This document shows, one piece after another, positions 1 to 8,523 of a DNA stretch of 64,000 nucleotides. Within the stretch, counting starts at the first letter, position 1. Each line of letters begins with the position of its first letter. The stretch is taken from assembly GCA_029251525.1 (NCBI GenBank), contig JAQXDE010000055.1:310001-374000 (forward strand), given 5' to 3'. The notes beneath the pieces are model-generated. The model ran no database searches. It had not been told where the DNA came from and saw only the letters and a list, made by a program, of their open reading frames with translations. Position numbers and translations under genes: made by a program. The stretch is from Saprospiraceae bacterium. Lineage in GTDB: Bacteria > Bacteroidota > Bacteroidia > Chitinophagales > Saprospiraceae.

Positions 1-22
1 CATGATTGCATTCATATGAGCA

Positions 23-366
23 TTAACAATGAGTTTTACTCTCTAATAATTTTGGACCTTCAATCTTAGTATTAAAAAAATCATTTTCTGTAAAGGTATC
101 AAGCAACAATTTATATTTCAAAACATAAAAGGCTATTCCTATTCTGGCTCCTCGGCTAAACCAATTGGTTTTATAAATCAAATATTTTTAAAAAATCTTA
201 GCAATTTTCTTTCCATCTTGGGGGTCTTTATCAACCATTTTGGGTAGATCAAGTTCTGTAGTTGGAATATCAACTGGATCAAATGGAAGAGATGATTTTT
301 TTTATTTCTACCTTCATAGAAAGAAGAGGAAAGGTTTTTAAAAAAGTCACTTATGGCTTGTAACAT
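23..366 (-). pseudogene. Broken small gene, function unknown
   Basis: Read on the minus strand, an ATG at 366 opens MLQAISDFFKNL and runs to a tract of eight A. If one A is added there, the frame continues with protein-like sequence (SLPFDPVDIPTTELDLPK, then DPQDGKKIAKIF) to an in-frame TAA at about 190. The same frame then continues NWFSRGARIGIAFYVLKYK and ends at a stop at 23-25. One frameshift plus one nonsense codon therefore separate three blocks with ordinary composition. I read this as a decayed gene of about 114 codons. A short intact protein, or homopolymer errors in the assembly, are alternatives. No family recognised. Confidence 0.4.
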
Positions 367-465
367 GTACGGTGTTAATTAGATTTTTTTGTTAAAAATA
401 ATCAATTAAAATCAAAATATAAAAAGTATGTTTTTTTGAATAGTCTAATAAATATCTAATGAGAA

Positions 466-498
466 AGGGCTGTTAACACATTAAGCGCTAACAGCCCT
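466..498 (-). terminator. Hairpin downstream of lepB
   Basis: A 10-bp perfect stem (AGGGCTGTTA at 466-475 and its complement at 489-498) lies 42 nt past the lepB stop. It is nested inside a weaker outer repeat of GAATAG and CTATTC with flanking T and A runs. Its position and GC-rich stem suggest transcription termination, although no long U tract follows directly. Confidence 0.55.
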
Positions 499-540
499 AT
501 TCAAAAAATATATTTATTTTCTGAAAAAATAACAGTCTAA

Positions 541-2181
541 TTACATTTTGTATGCACCAGAAAAGATTCGATTCCAATTAATTCCATTTTTCATATTACC
601 ATTTTTGGTAGAAAACCAAATGAAAAGTGGTCTTCCAACAATATGATTTTCTGGAATAAATCCAAAGTATCGACAATCTTCCGAAGCATGACGATTGTCT
701 CCCATTCCCCAAAAGTAATCCTGTTGGAATGTATATTCAGTTGCAGGTTGACCATTGATGGTGAACAATCCATTATTTTCTATTAATGTGTTTTTTTCAT
801 ACACATTGATGATTCGACGGTAAAGTGCTATAGTTTGTTTATTCAAAGAGATAGTTGCACCTTTTTTTGGAATGGTCAAAGGGCCAAAATTATCAACCGT
901 CCAATCTCCATAGTATCGTGCATCGTGAGGGAAAATTCTTGCTTTGGCCATAATAGGATTAGGCTTATTTTCTACCACAGTAATCACTGCATTTGGATAC
1001 CAATTTTGGATTTCGCTTTTTTGACTTTGGCTAAGATGCATCTTAAATCCAGCCCTATCTGTTCCAGGGGAAATATCTCCAACTGCAGGTGCAGTAGTTA
1101 CTCCAATCCCTTCTAGTTTCTCAAGAAACTTGTCTTGATCTCCCTTACTTTCTATTTGGATTCCTTCAACAGTATATTGAAATTGGACATTTTTCGAGTT
1201 TTGGAGAGGCTTTCCATTGATGAACACTTGGCGATCTTTTATTTCCATAACATCGCCAGGGATACCAATACATCTTTTGATGTAATGATCTCTTTTGTCG
1301 ATTGGTCTTAGACGTAGATTCCTCTTTTTTGCATATTTAGCTACTTCTGGATTTCGTCTTACATCTTCTGCTGTCCAAACTTGTCTTCTTGAATTTGGGT
1401 TGGTGGTGAAATAAACACTATCGCCTTCAGGATAATTGAAAACAATAGGGTCATTATTGTTTATCTTTGCTATTGCTGGTAATCTGTGATAGCCTAAACT
1501 TGGTGTTTTTAAATATGATTCAGAATTTAAATAAGGAATTGTGTTATGTAAAAGTGGGATCATAGCTATCGTCATTGGTGTTCGAATTCCATAATGAGCT
1601 TTACTTACAAACATAAAATCGCCAACCAAAAGTGATCCTTCCATTGAGGGAGTTGGTATTACATATGCTTCAATTAAGAACATCCGAATAAATGCAGCAG
1701 CAAAAACAGCAAAAACAATCGCTTCTGCCCATTCTCTGATGGGGCCTTTTTGATATGGATTATTAGTACGAAGTCTTTTTAGTTTAACATTATTGTTAGA
1801 TTCTATGGCAGTTTGGATTTCAGCGAAATATTTCTTCTCCGATTCCAAAATTTGACCTTCATATTTTGATTTGGGGTCACTTCCGATTTTCCAAAATATA
1901 TAAGGTGCAAAAATTACCGCCAAGGCTGATGAACCGAAATCATGTTTTCCAAATGATCGAACCATGTCAACACAAAGTCCAGCCCAAATAAAAAAATTGA
2001 CAATTGGAAATAACATCCACAATGCATGGGAAGGCTTTTGCCCAACAATTTTGCACCATACGATGAAGTTGGTTCCAGGAATCCATGCTTTTTTAGCTTC
2101 AACACCTGCTTTTTCAAATAACTTTTGCAAAGTGAAACAAGTCAATAAATAACTAATTAGGAAAAAAAGTAAAATGCTCAA
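541..2181 (-). CDS. lepB: Signal peptidase I, long Bacteroidota form
   Basis: Serine/lysine protease of the inner membrane that removes signal peptides from Sec-exported preproteins. At 546 aa it is much longer than the E. coli enzyme. The N-terminal 105 residues hold about three hydrophobic segments of a DUF5684-like region. A second anchor at about 153-172 precedes box B (PTPSMEGSL), with catalytic Ser179. Box D (YIKRCIGIPGD) carries the general-base Lys302, and box E (MGDNRHASED) begins at 493. Between 318 and 485 lies the insertion typical of the Bacteroidota form. All catalytic residues are present, so the enzyme should be active. It is monocistronic, with its own -7 box about 90 nt upstream and a hairpin downstream. 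Confidence 0.95.
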   Translation of the reverse strand: MSILLFFLISYLLTCFTLQKLFEKAGVEAKKAWIPGTNFIVWCKIVGQKPSHALWMLFPIVNFFIWAGLCVDMVRSFGKHDFGSSALAVIFAPYIFWKIGSDPKSKYEGQILESEKKYFAEIQTAIESNNNVKLKRLRTNNPYQKGPIREWAEAIVFAVFAAAFIRMFLIEAYVIPTPSMEGSLLVGDFMFVSKAHYGIRTPMTIAMIPLLHNTIPYLNSESYLKTPSLGYHRLPAIAKINNNDPIVFNYPEGDSVYFTTNPNSRRQVWTAEDVRRNPEVAKYAKKRNLRLRPIDKRDHYIKRCIGIPGDVMEIKDRQVFINGKPLQNSKNVQFQYTVEGIQIESKGDQDKFLEKLEGIGVTTAPAVGDISPGTDRAGFKMHLSQSQKSEIQNWYPNAVITVVENKPNPIMAKARIFPHDARYYGDWTVDNFGPLTIPKKGATISLNKQTIALYRRIINVYEKNTLIENNGLFTINGQPATEYTFQQDYFWGMGDNRHASEDCRYFGFIPENHIVGRPLFIWFSTKNGNMKNGINWNRIFSGAYKM

Positions 2182-2269
2182 AGTTCTTTCTGTTTGGTTT
2201 TTAAAATAAAGTTCTTTAGAAAAACGAAAAATAGAGGTTGATGTTCCACGTTTTCATTCTTAGACACCG

Positions 2270-2277
2270 CAAAGATA
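2270..2277 (-). promoter_or_regulatory. Promoter -7 box for lepB
   Basis: On the minus strand this reads TATCTTTG, an exact match to the Bacteroidota sigma consensus TAnnTTTG. It predicts a leader of roughly 80 nt before the lepB ATG at 2181. No clear TTTG -33 element was found. Confidence 0.55.
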
Positions 2278-2448
2278 ATTTAAAATGTGAATTAGAAAAT
2301 GTTATGGATTCCTTAATATGGATGAGTGTTTAGTTTTTTTCGACAAAGGAAAAGTAGAAGCGGTTTAAGTTTAATTGGAAAGGTGAAATTTAGTCGAAGA
2401 ATAATTGCTAACAAATATAAACATTATGGCCATTCGCAGATATTTTTT

Positions 2449-3159
2449 TTATTGTTTAACCTTTTTAGTTCCAATGATTTTCCTAGATTTTTGAATGATT
2501 GCTTCTGCTTTATCGTATCCCTGAACAATCAAATAAAGATCATCTCCCTTTTTTAGGAATACTGTTGGAAAGCTCCGAACTCCAATATTTTGAGAATAAG
2601 TAAAATCCTTTTTTACCCTTTCTTTTAATTCATCGGAATTAAATCTCTGGGCGAAATCTATTTTATTGTATCCATATTCCTGCGCCAATTCAGCATATGT
2701 TTCTGGAAGGTTAGTATTCTTGTTTTTTAAGTAAAATTGATTTTGAATTTTTTTAAAGAAATCAAATTCTGATTCTGGCTTTAGTTCTCTCATCAAAACC
2801 ACCGCTCTACAAGCAGGCTCGGTATCATAAACAAATTTTTTGTCTTTAAGAATTTCATAACTAAATGGTTGACCAGTTTGCTTACTAACTTCTTCCCAAT
2901 GGTTTTTTAAAAAGCCGCTAAGGTCTATCATCGTCTCTGTGTTATATGGACGCAGTCCTCCCATAATTAGTTGAAAATCAATTTCTTCGCCAAGTGAATC
3001 TATAGCTTCTGATATTTCAGGTGAAAATCCATAACACCATGAGCACATTGGATCACCAAAGTAAATCAATTTAGGTTTTGATTGAGCCATAATTTTATTT
3101 TGAAAAATTAGGAGAATTAAGAGTAAGGTAAGAGGTTTTTTAATCAATAGATTCCACAT
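2449..3159 (-). CDS. DsbA-family thiol oxidoreductase, exported
   Basis: 236 aa. A hydrophobic export signal covers roughly residues 5-25 and ends near MAQ. The thioredoxin-fold active site follows: DPMCSWCYGF with Cys39 and Cys42. The DPMCSWC form resembles the FrnE/DsbA-like branch and not classical CPHC DsbA. A cis-Pro segment (GVRSFPTVFL) lies near residue 198. It probably oxidises or isomerises disulfides in the periplasm. Its start lies 20 nt inside the end of the upstream DUF1573 gene, so the two are likely translated together. A later start (for example M24) would remove the signal, so I keep the long form. Confidence 0.8.
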   Translation of the reverse strand: MWNLLIKKPLTLLLILLIFQNKIMAQSKPKLIYFGDPMCSWCYGFSPEISEAIDSLGEEIDFQLIMGGLRPYNTETMIDLSGFLKNHWEEVSKQTGQPFSYEILKDKKFVYDTEPACRAVVLMRELKPESEFDFFKKIQNQFYLKNKNTNLPETYAELAQEYGYNKIDFAQRFNSDELKERVKKDFTYSQNIGVRSFPTVFLKKGDDLYLIVQGYDKAEAIIQKSRKIIGTKKVKQ

Positions 3160-3505
3160 AGCCCATAATTTTTAGAATAGTACCTTTTCTTTGATTACTA
3201 AAATAAACTTTTATTTTCTTTTTAAAATATCCAGTTTTTTTTGCGTCAAAAATTACTTTGATTTGGCTAGTGGAATCTGGAGGTATTGGATCCCAAGACC
3301 AATCAGGTGTAGTACAACCGCAAGTTGTTCGGACATTATCAATAAGTATAGGGTCACTACTTGTATTTTTAAATTCGAAATGGAATTCTGCAGGTTCTTG
3401 GTGGATAATATCTCCAAAATCATGCTCAATTGGAGTAATCCATTCGATACTATCTTCTCCATGGAAAAGGAGAGGCAGTGAAAAAAAAAGTATAATATAT
3501 TTCAT
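3140..3505 (-). CDS. DUF1573 domain protein, exported
   Basis: About 121 aa from the ATG at 3505. This start places a clean signal sequence (MKYIILFFSLPLLF) at the N-terminus; an upstream in-frame start at 3556 would put 17 unlikely residues before it. The rest is one DUF1573 Ig-like domain: HDFGDI, the FEFKNTSSDPILI strand, and the typical cysteine motif TTCGCTTPDW. The function of DUF1573 is unknown. The fold resembles ASH/MSP beta-sandwich domains, often exported in Bacteroidota. It overlaps the DsbA-like gene, which may act on the two cysteines. A second DUF1573 gene lies at 37602-38084. Confidence 0.8.
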   Translation of the reverse strand: MKYIILFFSLPLLFHGEDSIEWITPIEHDFGDIIHQEPAEFHFEFKNTSSDPILIDNVRTTCGCTTPDWSWDPIPPDSTSQIKVIFDAKKTGYFKKKIKVYFSNQRKGTILKIMGYVESID

Positions 3506-3556
3506 AGAAATTGATTCAATTTGATTAATATACAAAACGTTCAAAATACGCCCCAT

Positions 3557-3890
3557 GTTATCGAAAAGCTAAATGAAATAAATTCTAGTTATTAAAAGAG
3601 GAAAATAAAATTCATTTTTTCATCTAAAATGCTTTCATTAGTTAATGAAAAAACAATTTGTACTATAAATTTGGTCCAATTAGTGACCAAATTTAATAGG
3701 TACGAAAATTAAAAAAAAGAAAAGGCCGTAAGGTATTTAAATCATAAAATGTTGAGAACAAAAGAAAATGAATTAAAAAAAAATCTTTAAAAAGATACGA
3801 ATATATGTAGCTTTTTTTTAGTTTATCGCTTTCGTTTATTTTTACTTAAATTTAATTCCGAAGAAAGACCTAAATATAACTCCCACTAAA
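3557..3890. other. AT-rich intergenic region between divergent genes
   Basis: Separates the DUF1573/DsbA operon (minus) from the HTH gene (plus). It is very AT-rich with long A and T runs. No convincing ORF, hairpin or clean TAnnTTTG box was seen, but it must hold the promoters of both directions. Confidence 0.5.
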
Positions 3891-4904
3891 ATGAGAAAAA
3901 CGATACAGGATCAACTTTTTGAAGACGTACTTGCCAAATTTCCGAAAAAATCAATTGCCGTAGAGGAACTCACTGAGCTATTTGGTGTTGGAAAGGATGC
4001 TGTATACCGTCGCTTAAGAGGGGATACTTTATTGGCTCCTGAGGAATTAGCTGCTCTTGCACAAAAATTTAACTTGTCTCTAGATTCCTACGTTTTTGAA
4101 GATGCGAACACTGTTTTTTGTAGTTTTAATCCTTTTACTAAAGAAATAAAAAATGTTTCTGATTACTTGGAAGGTATTCATAAGTTAATGGGTAAAGTGC
4201 AACACTTACCTAATACGAGTATGCATTATGCGACTTCGGATGTTCCGTTGTTCGTCTATTTTTATTTCCCTGAAATATTACAATTCAAAATTTATATTTG
4301 GGGGCGAGCGGTTTGGATGTTTGACTATTTGGATGATATGAAATTTAACTTCAATGTAATCGGGCCACATGGAATGGAGATGGCTCAAGATATGTTGAAA
4401 TATTACGTAAAACTTCCCAGTACAGAATTGTGGAGTACTGACATTTTAGATAACACATTAAATCAAATTGAGTATCATGTGAATAGTGGTCATTTTTCTA
4501 ATTTAGAGGATGCTATGATACTTTGTCAAAGATTGAACGAGTTGGCGGATCATATGGAGACAACAGCGAAGTTAGGGTATAAATTTTTGCCAAGTCAATC
4601 GCAAGAAATAAAAGGTGGGGAAATCAAATTATATCATAATGAGATGGTTTACTCCAACAATACCATTCTCTTTGATACCGTTGCTGGCAAAGCGGTCTAT
4701 TCGAGTTATACCAATCCTAATTTTTTAAAAATCAACGATCAGCGTATGTGTGATTTTACTCATTCGTTTTTTGAAAAGATCAGGTCAAAGTCTATTTTAA
4801 TGAGTGTGCAAGGGGAGAAACAACGATCTTGGTACTTTAATCGAATGAGGAGAAAAATAGAATTGACTCGAACGCGGATTACTTTGCAAATGGAAACGTT
4901 CTAA
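3891..4904 (+). CDS. Helix-turn-helix regulator, N-terminal HTH with unknown sensor domain
   Basis: 337 aa. Residues about 20-68 form an HTH: VEELTELFGVGKDAVYRRL, followed by a helix EELAALAQKFNLSLD resembling XRE-type regulators. The remaining 270 residues contain no family I can name. They have no membrane segment, many aromatic residues, and a charged C-terminus (SWYFNRMRRKIELTRTR). It is probably a cytoplasmic transcription factor. The gene stands alone between a divergent DUF1573/DsbA operon and an Omp85-like gene that has its own promoter. The target and any ligand are unknown. Confidence 0.7.
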   Translation: MRKTIQDQLFEDVLAKFPKKSIAVEELTELFGVGKDAVYRRLRGDTLLAPEELAALAQKFNLSLDSYVFEDANTVFCSFNPFTKEIKNVSDYLEGIHKLMGKVQHLPNTSMHYATSDVPLFVYFYFPEILQFKIYIWGRAVWMFDYLDDMKFNFNVIGPHGMEMAQDMLKYYVKLPSTELWSTDILDNTLNQIEYHVNSGHFSNLEDAMILCQRLNELADHMETTAKLGYKFLPSQSQEIKGGEIKLYHNEMVYSNNTILFDTVAGKAVYSSYTNPNFLKINDQRMCDFTHSFFEKIRSKSILMSVQGEKQRSWYFNRMRRKIELTRTRITLQMETF

Positions 4905-4975
4905 TTTTTTTAATTTCTACTCAGCTTCTATCAAAAAAAACTTTGTGTAACTCTACGTCAAACTTTTTTGAACTT

Positions 4976-5004
4976 TTTGGCAAAAAAATAAAACTCTATC
5001 TTTA
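4976..5004 (+). promoter_or_regulatory. Promoter of the Omp85-like gene
   Basis: A TTTG (4976-4979) is followed after 17 bp by TATCTTTA (4997-5004), one base off the consensus TAnnTTTG. The box ends 25 nt before the TTG start at 5030. Confidence 0.45.
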
Positions 5005-5029
5005 CTTTTATTTAATGTAATCGTCGACT

Positions 5030-6301
5030 TTGAAAAAAATAATTGTACTATTTTTTGTTACATCTATGGGCGCTAATTATCTTTTTTCACAGGAAGGAGG
5101 TTGGATAATTAAGACGATTGAATTTAGAGGTCTAAAAAAAACAAAAGAGAATTATTTACGCCAATTTCTAAAAAATCGAGAAGGGGAGGAGTTCGTAATA
5201 GCTCATTTAGAAAGTGATATCCAACAGCTTTGGAATGTAGGGACCAATCAAAAAGTAACTACTCATGTTGATTCACTTGCCAATCAAAAAGTAAAAATCA
5301 CTTTTCAACTGCAGGAGAAAAACACACTTTTACCCATCTTAAACTTTGGAGGGATCAAAAATAACGTTTGGTTCCAAGCAGGATTTATAGATTTTAATTG
5401 GTTGGGTAGAGGTCATCAATTTTTGGCTTTTTATCAAAATATAGATAGTCGATATGGTGGTCAAATTTATTATCGAATTCCTTTTTTGAATCAACGGTGG
5501 GGATTAGCTCTTAATTTGTTGCAATGGCGATCAAGAGAACCCTTATATTTTTCAGAAGGTGTAGTAGATTATGATTATGATAATTTAAACTTTGGAGCAA
5601 CTGTTATTCACCATTTCGGATTTAGAAGACAACTAGAGTTGGGAGGTAGTTTTTTTCGAGAGACATATGAAAAAAGTGAATCTCAAATTTTGGATAATCC
5701 TCCTGGGCCGAATGATTTAGTACAATCAAAACTTTCCTCTAAAGTGGAATATATTCATAATTATTTAGACTATTACGATTTCTATTTAAGTGGTTGGGCT
5801 GCTCGTGGAATTTGGCAAACGGTTTTCAATTTTGATGAAACTTCGTTTTTTAATAGTTTGATTTTGGAGGGAAAAAAATTCCTGCGTCTTGGAAAGAAAG
5901 GAAATTTGGCGATCCGAACTCGTTTTGGAATTTCTACCAATAATAATTCTCCTTTTGCGCCTTTTGTGGTGGATAGCAGAGTGAACTTAAGAGGTTCAGG
6001 AAATCGAATTGAGCGTGGGACAGCACAAGCTATTTTAAATATAGAGTATAGACATACTTTTTTAAATTTAAGTAATTGGGCGATACAAGGAGTCATTTTT
6101 ACTGATTTGGGGAATTGGCGAACACCAGGTGGACAGTTGGATGAATTGGTGAGTAAAGGCGAATTACGACAATTTGTAGGAGGTGGTTTTCGAGTGCTTT
6201 ATAAACGGATTTATGATGCTGTATGGCGTGTGGATTATGGGGTAGACGTTTTTAATAAAAACCAGCGAGGGTTTGTGTTGGGGATTGGGCAGTATTTTTA
6301 A
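5030..6301 (+). CDS. Omp85-like outer-membrane protein with one POTRA domain
   Basis: 423 aa beginning at a TTG. A signal peptide (residues 1-20, ending near LFSQ) precedes a single POTRA-like domain at about 22-95 (IIKTIEFRGLKKTKENYLRQF). Alternating amphipathic strands then run to the C-terminus, which ends in GIGQYF, the terminal aromatic typical of outer-membrane barrels. LRGSGNR near residue 320 resembles the RG loop motif of BamA/TamA. It is much shorter than BamA, which has five POTRA domains, so it is more likely a specialised Omp85 paralogue than the essential assembly factor. It is convergent with the sigma-factor operon, with a long inverted repeat between them. Confidence 0.75.
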   Translation: MKKIIVLFFVTSMGANYLFSQEGGWIIKTIEFRGLKKTKENYLRQFLKNREGEEFVIAHLESDIQQLWNVGTNQKVTTHVDSLANQKVKITFQLQEKNTLLPILNFGGIKNNVWFQAGFIDFNWLGRGHQFLAFYQNIDSRYGGQIYYRIPFLNQRWGLALNLLQWRSREPLYFSEGVVDYDYDNLNFGATVIHHFGFRRQLELGGSFFRETYEKSESQILDNPPGPNDLVQSKLSSKVEYIHNYLDYYDFYLSGWAARGIWQTVFNFDETSFFNSLILEGKKFLRLGKKGNLAIRTRFGISTNNNSPFAPFVVDSRVNLRGSGNRIERGTAQAILNIEYRHTFLNLSNWAIQGVIFTDLGNWRTPGGQLDELVSKGELRQFVGGGFRVLYKRIYDAVWRVDYGVDVFNKNQRGFVLGIGQYF

Positions 6302-6304
6302 TTT

Positions 6305-6387
6305 TAGCTACAGACGAACCCAGACTAAGTTGAATTGAACTCCAATATTAGGTTTCTATCAGTTTAGTCTGGGTTCGTCTGTAGCTA
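6305..6387. repeat. 24-bp perfect inverted repeat between convergent genes
   Basis: Arms at 6305-6328 and 6364-6387 are perfectly complementary (core ACAGACGAACCCAGACTAA) with a 35-nt spacer. The arms are richer in GC than their surroundings. Outside the second arm a 2-nt AG step leads to AGCTAAAAATT, which mirrors the AATTTTAGCT before the first arm. No U tract follows on either strand, so it is not a textbook terminator. A bidirectional 3'-end structure or a small mobile palindrome are both possible. Confidence 0.7.
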
Positions 6388-6390
6388 GAG

Positions 6391-7821
6391 CTAAAAATTA
6401 TACTTAACCCCAATATTCCCCCCTAACAACAGATACTTCTGTGATAATCCATAATCATCACTAGCGAAATCATTTCTAAAATATCTTAAAAAAGGAGACA
6501 AATTTAATTCCCAATGCTTGGTTAGTTTTCTTTTAAAGTTAAACCCCAATTGATAACTTAATCCAATGTTTGATTTGAAAATTTCAACACCATCTCCATT
6601 CGACAAGTCGATATCACTTGAATTAGAACTTGGAATAGTTCCCTCAGTTTTCAATAATAAATTTGCAAAAATCCCAGCTTGTATTCCCGCCTGCCATTTT
6701 TTTCCGATAAAGTGATTGTAGCCAATTAAAAGAGGAATATCAACCAATAGATATCTATTGAAAATTTTCTTTCGGTATTCAGTTGTTTTGGTTTTAGTAA
6801 TCCACCCCATAATTTCAACTGGTTCATCCCTAAGTCCATAACTTAAATATTCTACGCCAAAAAAGTCAGTCTTCAATTCCTTAGTTGAATAATATTTATA
6901 TCGTTCAGCAATAGAAGTAAGTTGTAATCCAGTCGTGATTTCTAAATTATAATTTTCTTTATTTAAAATCTTGTACGAAAAATTAAAGCCAACTTGAGAT
7001 GTCTCCAAAGGCGTTTCTAAAGTCTCTCGAATTTGGAGCAAAGTATTTGAATTTTCATTTTTTTCTTCCAAGGTTCTATTTGTATGATTTGCTCCTACAT
7101 AAATTCCAATGGAAAATTGATTTCTACTATTCTTAAGAAGTGATGTTTCAATGGTTGATTCCCAAAACTTCTCTTCATTTTCTAAGGAGACCTTTTCAGA
7201 AGGAAAATCTAAAAAGGAAATCAAAGAGGAAATGTCTAGAATATTTTCTTTTACTCGGATTGCATCTTTTAAAGAATGAGAACCACGGAGAATTAATTCC
7301 TCATCTGTAGAAATAGCAGAAACGCTTGCCGAGGTACTTTTAATTGACCTATTATCATTTGAAACAACATTTGAGATTGGCAATTGAGGCGGTTTTACAC
7401 TTGATTGAGTTAATTTCGACTGATTCTTATTTTTAGAAAAATTAGATCTTGTAGTATTACTGTTTGGTGAAATACTTCTGTTTTGTAAATCATTCCCATT
7501 AGTAGACTCAGTTGTTTCATTTAAGTTTGCCTTGGTTTCCTTTTTGCCATGTTTTGTCTTAGTTGTAATATTTTGCTTGTCAGTATTTTGAACTATTATT
7601 TCTTTTTGGGTAAACTGATCTCCTAACAACCAAACACCAACTGATAACAATAAAACACCTGTTCCCCACCAGAAGAAAACTCTTCTACGTTTTTTCTTTT
7701 TCTCAATATTTATTTCATCGACTTGAGGTTCGATAGCAGTCCAGATACTTTCGATATCGATCTCATTATTTTGCCCTTCAGCATCTTTACTTAGCCTGTT
7801 ATGAAACTTTTCCCAATTCAT
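6391..7821 (-). CDS. Membrane-anchored beta-barrel protein paired with an ECF sigma factor
   Basis: 476 aa. The first 47 residues are acidic then basic (EKKKKRRR) and look cytoplasmic. A single membrane helix follows at about 48-67 (VFFWWGTGVLLLSVGVWLL). A Ser/Thr/Asn/Lys-rich low-complexity linker covers about 75-180. The last 240 residues alternate like a beta-barrel of the outer-membrane barrel superfamily and end in GVKYNF. Its ATG overlaps the stop of the upstream sigma gene by 4 nt. The layout suggests an anti-sigma-like regulator that could span the envelope. The N-terminus shows no recognisable zinc-binding anti-sigma motif, so that role is inferred from context. Confidence 0.6.
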   Translation of the reverse strand: MNWEKFHNRLSKDAEGQNNEIDIESIWTAIEPQVDEINIEKKKKRRRVFFWWGTGVLLLSVGVWLLGDQFTQKEIIVQNTDKQNITTKTKHGKKETKANLNETTESTNGNDLQNRSISPNSNTTRSNFSKNKNQSKLTQSSVKPPQLPISNVVSNDNRSIKSTSASVSAISTDEELILRGSHSLKDAIRVKENILDISSLISFLDFPSEKVSLENEEKFWESTIETSLLKNSRNQFSIGIYVGANHTNRTLEEKNENSNTLLQIRETLETPLETSQVGFNFSYKILNKENYNLEITTGLQLTSIAERYKYYSTKELKTDFFGVEYLSYGLRDEPVEIMGWITKTKTTEYRKKIFNRYLLVDIPLLIGYNHFIGKKWQAGIQAGIFANLLLKTEGTIPSSNSSDIDLSNGDGVEIFKSNIGLSYQLGFNFKRKLTKHWELNLSPFLRYFRNDFASDDYGLSQKYLLLGGNIGVKYNF

Positions 7822-8366
7822 GCGGATCTATATTTAGTAATATTAATTGATTCTAATTTTTTTTTGAGCAATCGTTTTGCTCTTGTTAATTGTGATCTTG
7901 AAGAGCTTTCGGTGATGCCTAAAAGTTCTCCAATTTCATTATGATTATATCCTTCCATCACATTCAAATTAAAAACGGTACGATATCCAATCGGCAATTC
8001 TGCCACCATTATTTTTATTTCTTCAATTCCTAGTTTATTAAAAATTGCAGGGTCAACGGAGTCGTTTACTTCCAAATTTGTCAATGAAGTTTCTTTTTTA
8101 AAATGACTTTTTCCTATCCATTGCAAAGCACATCTAACGGTAATCTTTCGTATCCATCCTTCGAACGAACCCGTATTTTTAAACTTATCAATGTATCTAA
8201 AAATCAGAATAAAAGATTCTTGCACTACATCTTTTGCCGAAGCCTGATCTGAAACATATCGACGACTTACCTTCATCAACATGCCAGAGTACCGTCTTAC
8301 CAATTTGTATTGGCTTGACTTTATACCCTTCTGGCAATCGTTGATTAATTGTTTTTCAGAGATCAA
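7818..8366 (-). CDS. RNA polymerase sigma factor, ECF subfamily
   Basis: 182 aa, the usual size for an ECF sigma. Region 2 is visible at about 25-92, with the core-binding DVVQESFILIFRYIDKF near 47-63 and the -10-reading GSFEGWIRKI. Region 4 at about 122-172 has the HTH YNHNEIGELLGITESSSRSQ, which contacts the -35 element. It is translationally coupled (ATGA) to the barrel protein downstream, the normal arrangement for a sigma and its membrane regulator. The region upstream of its start holds a 10-bp palindrome, ATCGTACGAT, at 8382-8391, which could be part of an autoregulated promoter. Confidence 0.9.
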   Translation of the reverse strand: MISEKQLINDCQKGIKSSQYKLVRRYSGMLMKVSRRYVSDQASAKDVVQESFILIFRYIDKFKNTGSFEGWIRKITVRCALQWIGKSHFKKETSLTNLEVNDSVDPAIFNKLGIEEIKIMVAELPIGYRTVFNLNVMEGYNHNEIGELLGITESSSRSQLTRAKRLLKKKLESINITKYRSA

Positions 8367-8455
8367 ATTTTCGTTTTTTACATCGTACGATTTAAACTAA
8401 TTATGAGTAGGTTTAAATGGTATATAGGTTTTTACAAAAAAGAGTTTTTCTTTGT

Positions 8456-8498
8456 AAAAGATGTGGTCGGAGATTAATTTTTCCGACCATATCTTTTT
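8456..8498 (-). terminator. Terminator of the large lipoprotein gene
   Basis: Arms at 8456-8471 and 8482-8497 form a 16-bp stem with one G-U pair around the core TGGTCGGA/TCCGACCA. It lies 27 nt past the stop at 8524, and its lower stem supplies a short T run on the minus strand. Confidence 0.65.
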
Positions 8499-8523
8499 CA
8501 GGTTTACATCTTTTATTTTTGTT

